Assembly: GCA_021495925.1 (NCBI GenBank)
Contig: JAKEKT010000005.1
Location: 372,001-436,000 of the forward strand
Reading direction: 5' to 3'
Length of the DNA stretch: 64,000 nt
Source of the DNA: Diplodia intermedia
Taxonomy: Eukaryota > Ascomycota > Dothideomycetes > Botryosphaeriales > Botryosphaeriaceae
The position numbers and the translations under genes were made by a program. Under the pieces are notes generated by a model. That model was given only the letters and a program-made list of their open reading frames with translations. It made no database searches and was not told where the DNA came from. Position 1 is the stretch's first letter, and the number at the start of each line of letters is the position of its first letter. Positions 57,413 through 64,000 of this stretch are shown in pieces.

Positions 57413-60400
57413 ATGGTGTTTTTCCGCAAACCAACGTTCGGCCGCCGTCCCACAGCAGCCGTATTCCCAGAGGACGGGGGCGAAGGGGATGGAGGTGGAG
57501 GAGTAGTAGGTGGTGGTGATGGTGGTGGAGCAGAAGGAAGTGGAGAAGGAGAGCAGGTCGGCATGACTGTCCTGCACCGAAATGGCGGACACACACGCTC
57601 GCACTCAAACGTTACCAACGGCCACAGTTCCTGGACAGTCTTCGACGGCTCCAGCGTCGCCTACACCGAATCGATCCAGCAGCGCCCGCTTCCCGAAGAC
57701 TCACGCGTCGAGTTGATCGAGGGAGGCGGCGGCGAGGACAACACCACCAGCACCAACAACCATAACAACAACGACGACCTCTGCAGCTTCCACAGCACGC
57801 ACTCCAAATGGACGCAGGCGACCACGGCCAGCAGCAGCGTCGCCAAGAGCCCCACCCACCTCACCACCATCAGCAGCAGCAAAACCGACCCCTCGTCCTC
57901 CTCGGTCCGCGGCCGACGAGGCCGCCGCCGCCGCCCATACATAGACCGCGACGACGACGCCGACGACAGGGACATCCGCGTCGCCCGCCGCGTCCACAGC
58001 GTCGCGAGCCGCTACTCGTCGCTGCCGCCGTACGTGGCCCCGCCGCCGAGCAAGAGCAAGGATGGCGGCGACGACGACGACGACGAGAACTACGAAGACA
58101 TCGCCATCAACGACGACATGGTCAACAACCCGTTCCGCGCCCCTCCCGGCTCCGAGCTCGACCCGCGCGGCCCCAACTTCTCGGCCAAGGCGTGGGCGCG
58201 CGCCGTCCTGCGCCTCCAGGCGGCCGAGCCGGGCAGGCAGCCGTCGCGCACCGCGGGCGTGGCGTTTGCGAACCTCGGCGTCAGCGGCGGCGCGGGCACG
58301 GCGACGGCCGGCGCGGGCCGGAGCGCGTATCAGCCGACGGTGGGTAATGCGGTGCTGAGGGCGCTGGAGCGCGCGCGGGATGCGTGCGGGTGGGGTGGCG
58401 GGAGGAAGGGGCGGAGAGAGATTCTCAAGGGGCTCGATGGGATTGTCGAGGCGGGCGAGATGCTGGTCGTGTTGGGCCCGCCGGGGAGCGGGTGCTCGAC
58501 GCTGCTGAAGACGCTGGCTGGGGAGACGCACGGGGTGAGGGTCGACGAGGGGAGTTATCTGAACTACCAAGGTGAGTGAGTGGTCCGGGGGGGACGGTAC
58601 GATATCTGACCGTGTACCAGGCATCTGCGCGGACCAGATGCACCACGACTTCCGCGGCGACGCCATCTACACGGCCGAGCAGGACGTGCACTTCCCGTCG
58701 CTGACGGTCGGCGACACGCTGCTCTTCGCGGCGCGCGCCCGGGCCCCGCGCCTGCTGGTCGGCGGCGTCGACAACAGCGCCGCGTGGGCGGCGCACATGC
58801 GCGACGTCGTCATGGCCATGTTCGGCATCGGCCACACGCTCGACACAAAGGTCGGCAACGACTTCGTCCGCGGCGTCAGCGGCGGCGAGCGCAAGCGCGT
58901 GACCATCGCCGAGGCCACCCTGAGCAGGGCCCCGCTGCAGTGCTGGGACAACAGCACCAGGGGCCTGGACAGCGCGAACGCGCTCGAGTTTTGCAGGAAC
59001 TTGAGGGTGCAGGCCGAGTATCTCGGCATCAGCGCGTGCGTAGCCATCTATCAGGCTAGCCAGAATGTGTACGATGTAAGTGGCTGATGTACTCATGGCG
59101 AAGATATGCTGACGGGATGGAAGATATTCGACAAGGTGACGGTGCTGTACGACGGCCGTCAGATCTACTTCGGCCGCTGCGAAGATGCGAAGGATTACTT
59201 CCTGGGTCTGGGGTTTGAGTGTCCGCAGCGCCAGACCACGGCTGACTTCCTCACTTCCATGACTAGTCCGCAGGAGAGGGTTGTGCGCCAGGGATACGAG
59301 AACCGTGTCCCGCGCACGGCCGAGGAGTTTGCGGCCGTGTGGAGGGCTAGCGATGAGTACCATCGGCTGCTAGAGGATATTCGAGAGTACAACAAAAAGT
59401 ATGCGTTTGGCGGCGAGTATCTGGAGAGCTTTATGGTGTCGAAGAGGATGCAACAAGCCAAGCTCGCGTAAGTGATCCGAGTGCGTGTCTAAGGGAACAC
59501 TGACTGACCATTACATCAAAAGACGAACAAAATCTCCGTACACCATGTCGTACAGTCAGCAAGTGCAGCTCTGTCTCTGGAGAAGCATCAAGCGCTTGAA
59601 GGCCGATCCCAGTCTTACCATAAGCCAGTTCGTTGCAAATGCGGTAATGGCAGTGATTATAGGAAGTGTGTTCTACAATCTGGAAGACAATACCGGTGAC
59701 TTTTTCAAACGCGGCGCCGTTATCTTCTTCGCAATTCTCCTGAATGCTTTTGGCAGTGCGCTCGAGGTATGCCCGTCCGAGTATTCGACCCACCGGTACC
59801 TGTTAACCCCCGCCACAGATCCTTACGCTCTACGCCCAACGCCCCATCGTCGAGAAGCACAAGCGCTACGCGCTCTACCATCCAAGTGCCGAGGCCTTCG
59901 CCAGCATGCTTACCGATATCCCGTACAAGGTCGTCAACTGCATCATCTTCAACCTCGCCCTCTACTTCATGACCAACCTCCGGCGCGAGGCCGCCGCCTT
60001 CTTCTTCTTCCTACTCGTCTCCTTCGCCCTCACGCTCGCCATGTCGATGCTCTTCCGCACCATCGCGTCCGTTTCGCGCACAATCTCGCAGGCCATGGTG
60101 CCGGCCACGCTGCTCATCCTCGCCATCGTCATCTTCACCGGCTTCGCCATCCCCATCCAGTACATGCGCGGCTGGTGCCGCTGGATCAACTGGATCGACC
60201 CCGTCGCGTACGGCTTCGAGGCGCTGATGGTCAACGAGTTCCACGGCCGGTACTGGGCGTGCGAGAGCTTCGTTCCCGGCTACCCCGACCTGCCGCCGCG
60301 GAACAGGGTCTGCGACGCCGTGGGCGCGCAGCCGGGGGCTGGCTGGGTGAGCGGGGATGCCTACCTGTGGACGGCTTTCCGGTACGAGGACGTGCATCGG

Positions 60401-62911
60401 TGGAGGTAAGTCTTGGTGTTGCTCACACTTTTCCCCCATGCGTTTCATCAGCGGGGATTTCGGGGCTGACAAGGACTAAAGGGACTTCGGCGCCGTCGTC
60501 GGCTTCATCTTCCTGTTCATGTTTACGTACCTGCTCGCGACCGAGTACATCAGCGAGAAGCGTTCGAGAGGCGAGGTGCTGGTTTTCCGCCGTGGACACG
60601 CGCCGGCTTCTCCTGTTGTCGCGCGGGACGATGTCGAGACTGCGGCGGGAGGTCAGCATGGCGGCATCATGGGAAGTCCGGGTGCAACGGGCGAGATCAT
60701 GGAGCAGACGTCCATTTTCCATTGGCAGAATCTGTGCTACGAAATCAAAACCAAGGCCGGGTCCAAAAGGCTTCTCGACCGTGTTGATGGCTGGATCAAG
60801 CCTGGGACACTAACCGCGTTGATGGTAGGTTTCTCATTTTGGATGTGCGGATAGGGCTGATAGTGATGTCTAGGGTGTCTCGGGTGCCGGTAAGACTACG
60901 CTGCTGGACACGCTTGCAGCAAGGACGACAATGGGAGTGGTTACGGGAGATGTGCTGCTCGATGGTCTGCCGCGGAACATGAATTTCCAGCGCTCAACTG
61001 GCTACGTTCAGCAGCAGGACCTGCATCTGGAAACCTCGACTGTACGGGAGGCACTCAACTTCAGCGCTCTGCTACGGCAGCCAGTTCATGTCCCGAGGCA
61101 GGAGAAATTGGACTACGCGTGGGAGGTGATCAAGTTGCTGGAGATGGAGGAATACGCGGATGCCGTCGTTGGTATCCCCGGTGAAGGTGAGGAATCCATA
61201 GGAATTAATTCTCTTGAGAGCTGATGCTAACATGTGCAGGTCTGAACGTCGAGCAGCGCCGTCGGCTTACAATTGGAGTAGAGCTCGCCGCTAGGCCTGC
61301 CCTCCTCTTCCTTGACGAGCCAACCTCCGGTCTAGACTCGCAGACGTCGTGGGCCATCTGCGACCTCATCGAAAAGTTGACGCAGGCAGGCCAAGCAGTG
61401 CTGGTCACGATCCATCAGCCGTCTGCGCAACTGTTCGAGCGTTTCGACCGCTTGCTGCTCCTGCAAAACGGCGGGAAGACAATCTACTTTGGCGATATCG
61501 GCGAGAACTCGCGTACCGTTATCGACTATTTCGAAGGCAGATGTGAGGAGAGCAAACGGTGCCCAGATCAAGCCAACCCCGCCGAGTGGCTGCTGGAGGT
61601 TATCGGGGCGGCGCCTGGGTGCAGCTCGGATGTAGACTGGCCACGAGCATGGAGAGACAGCCAAGAGTACGACTCCATGAGCCATGAGCTACTACGGCTG
61701 AAGGAAAAGTCGTCGGCGTTGAAGAACGGAGAGGATGGTACAGTTAGTGGCGAAGCTGCCGACTGCAGGGAATTCGCGATGCCTTTCGGAGCCCAGATGC
61801 GAGAAGTGACGAAGCGGGTATTCCAGCAGTACTGGCGGACACCGACATACATCTACTCCAAATTCTCCGTGTGCTTCTTCTCGGTAAGTGCGCCGCGCCG
61901 GTAAGCTTCCCCTGCGGCGACCATCACTGACAAACACCGCAGTCCCTCTTCATCGGCCTCGTCTTCCTCAACTCGCCCAACACGATCCAAGGGCTGCAGA
62001 ACCAAATGTTCGCCATCTTCATGCTCATCACCATCTTCGGCCAGCTCATCCAGCAATTCATGCCGCTCTTCATCTCCCAGCGCACCCTCTACGAGGCGCG
62101 CGAGCGGCCCTCCAAGACGTACTCCTGGCCCTCCTTCATCCTCGCCACCATCCTCGCCGAGCTCCCCTACAACACCGTCGCCGCCCTGCTCATCTACCCG
62201 CCCTTCTACTACCTCCTCGGCCTTCAGCAGCACCGGAGCGACCTCTCCTCCTCCCTCCTCCTCGCCGCAACGCCAGCAGCCCCGGCGGCTCGCGCCGGCC
62301 TCTTCCTCGCCCTGACCTTCGCCGCCCTCCTCTTCGCCAGCACGCTCGCGGCCGCCGTCGCCGCGCCCGCGGCCACGGCCGAGGCGGGCAGCAACCTCGC
62401 GCAGCTGCTGTTCAGCATGAGCCTCGTCTTCTGCGGCGTGCTGCCGCCCGCGCCGCTGCTGCCGCCCTTCTGGCGCTGGCTCAACCGCGCCTCGCCCTTC
62501 ACCTACCTCGTCGCCGCCGCCCTCAGCGCCGCCGTCGGCGGCAGGCAGGTGCGGTGCGCCGACGAGGAGGTCCTGCGGTTCGAGCTGCCGCGGGACGATG
62601 CGGGGGGCTTGGGGAGGGGCCTGTCGGCCGCGTCGTGCGAGGCGTTTCTGGGCCCGTGGGTCGAGGAGATGGGGGGCTATGTCGTGCCCGTGCCGGATCG
62701 TGGCGGTGGTGGTGCCAAGGTTTGTGGGTATTGCAAGATGGGCAACGCGGATCAGTTTTTGGCCGGGGTCGGGGCCGAGTATGGCGATGCGTGGAGGAAC
62801 TTCGGGCTGCTGTGGGTGTATGTCGTGTTTAATGTTTTTGCGGCCTTGGGGCTGTATTGGTTGTGCAGGGTGCCGAAGAGCTGGGGCAACAAGAGGAGCA
62901 CAGGCTCGTAG
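57413..62911 (+). CDS. PDR-type (ABCG) full-size ABC transporter
   Basis: A 1,685-residue plasma-membrane efflux pump in nine exons: 57,413-58,571; 58,621-59,075; 59,124-59,467; 59,523-59,766; 59,819-60,405; 60,482-60,824; 60,874-61,186; 61,240-61,883; 61,943-62,911. All phases close. Layout is NBD1-TMD1-NBD2-TMD2 (reverse topology). NBD1 has Walker [12 protein letters not shown] (about 355) with Cys in place of the catalytic Lys, signature VSGGERKR (about 472) and Walker B-like QCWDN. NBD2 has Walker [10 protein letters not shown] (about 1,045), an altered signature LNVEQRRR (about 1,150) and Walker [15 protein letters not shown]. This asymmetry is normal for fungal PDR pumps, which export drugs, lipids or metabolites. 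The N-terminal 330 residues are low-complexity (Gly, Asp, Asn, Ser) and longer than usual, so a later start is possible. Confidence 0.94.
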
Positions 62912-64000
62912 AGTTGAGTGTGGGTGGACGAGAGAGAGGAGTGGCACTGACATCTGTGACGGGAAGCAAGAGCGGCGTGGGTGGCAGTTTCCGGTCCTAT
63001 AACTTTACTTGCTGTTCTACTAATGCAGGAGTCAGGTACGGGTGAGCGGTGAATGGACAGAGTGGAGGAAGCTGGTTTGTTGAGATTAATGGTGGCCTCG
63101 TTTGGATTTCTGTGGTACACGAACCCCACTCTTTGCTCTAATGGCTAGATAGAACAATCCTACTCTTTTTCTTTGAACTTCTGTCGAGACGGGAGCTTGT
63201 ATTGCCTATCATCACTTTGCGACACCAAGCGCATCGGCCTCGTGTGCAAATGACGTTGACTGTTGACATGTGGAGAAGTGGTCGTTCATCAGGATCCACA
63301 CTGCCCAGTTCCGCTTCAGATGCGTATGCTGGGTTTGGTGTGAACGTTGGCAAGGGCGCCGCAAGCGTTGGAACGCCATATACCAGATTAGGGCGTTGTC
63401 CCGTTCGGACATGGGTTTCGCGGTACGCTTGTGGCGCCCTATACGTAGCCGGAACGGAAATGCCGAGGCGCAAATGGAGCACTGGGAGCGGACAATGAGG
63501 TCATCCGGTTACGAAATAGAACGCCCAGACTGCACGACCGTTACGACTATTCGGATGATCGTTTTGCAAGGGACTACTCTACGAGGTTTAGTGGCGCTGC
63601 TAATCCTTTAGCCCAGGCCTCGACTACGCGCCGCGCCAACCACCACCACAGGACTATCGTCAGCAGACTTCGCGTGTAGCCAGGTACCGTTGTTGCGATA
63701 ATATGGGTCCCACACGTCGACACTTCAATCACATGTGTCTGGGGCGTGCTATTGATCCGACGGGGATCTCCTTCGATTTTGTAGCTCAAATCCTTCCTTT
63801 CGCCTCGTATTTCCGCAAACGATGGGCCGCGGATCCCTCGTCAGCCTGCATCGGCAGTTGCTCTTGCGCTTTGACAGCGTCACCCAGAGAAGTGGCGTGA
63901 ACACGCTTGGCGGTGAGCAGTTGGAGCGGCTTGATGACTGCTCCTCCCGCTTCAGGGCTTGGAGTGAGCAGATTGGCGTCCGCAACAGTGCACTAGACGT
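62912..64000. other. Region downstream of the ABC transporter, no gene seen
   Basis: About 1.1 kb to the right edge. Open frames up to about 114 codons overlap on both strands without any motif. The first 100-200 bases are probably the 3' UTR of the transporter. Confidence 0.55.

Noticed and set aside
57701..58666. 321-codon minus-strand frame
   Set aside because: Antisense of the low-complexity first exon of the ABC transporter.
1..64000. CRISPR arrays, bacterial operons, prophage or plasmid features
   Set aside because: Spliceosomal introns, RIP and eukaryotic gene families exclude a bacterial source; no spaced direct-repeat array was seen.

Overview
The window is a piece of a filamentous ascomycete (Pezizomycotina) chromosome. 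This follows from short spliceosomal introns with GTRNGT donors and CTRAY-type branch points, typical fungal proteins (PDR-type ABC transporter, TOK-type K+ channel, SWI3/RSC8 homologue, copper amine oxidase), and a 25.6-kb block with the signature of repeat-induced point mutation (RIP). I cannot name the species.

Positions 1 to about 25,600 are an AT-rich, essentially ORF-free transposon graveyard. CpA and TpG dinucleotides are almost gone and TpA is greatly increased, while CpG is kept. This removes ATG and turns CAG/TGG codons into TAG. Beneath the mutations is a nest of retrotransposons. A Copia element (about 5,842-24,998) is cut by a solo Gypsy LTR (8,670-9,431), by a 5'-truncated LINE (9,861-20,931), and by a second, much less mutated truncated LINE (22,842-24,242). 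The first LINE is itself split by a full-length Gypsy element (10,411-18,795) with two 787-bp LTRs. Each insertion into Copia or into the LINE has a readable target-site duplication. Two more LINE fragments lie head to tail on the minus strand at 1-5,841.

At about 25.6 kb the composition changes abruptly to GC-rich DNA without RIP. The next 8.5 kb is almost empty; the only gene I can support is a 54-residue cysteine-rich protein (29,500-29,664, minus). From 34 kb genes become regular: an APC-superfamily amino acid/choline/GABA-type permease (34,176-36,282, minus, 4 exons), a copper amine oxidase (38,060-40,136, minus, 2 exons), a TOK-type two-pore K+ channel (40,887-43,521, minus, 6 exons, one with a GC-AG intron), ETF alpha subunit (44,360-45,466, minus, 2 exons), a SWI3/RSC8 chromatin-remodelling subunit (45,914-48,629, plus), a bestrophin-like anion channel (51,090-52,851, minus, 5 exons), a 324-residue protein with a possible HxD...H...R iron/2-oxoglutarate site (55,291-56,265, minus), and a PDR-type ABC transporter (57,413-62,911, plus, 9 exons).

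Most of these are unrelated housekeeping or membrane genes. The permease and amine oxidase, both on the minus strand, could work together in uptake and oxidation of amines; the permease upstream region has nine HGATAR (AreA-type) motifs. ETF alpha and SWI3 share a divergent 447-bp promoter. Exon coordinates were read by eye from splice consensus, reading phase and family expectation; every model closes in frame, but none has transcript support here.
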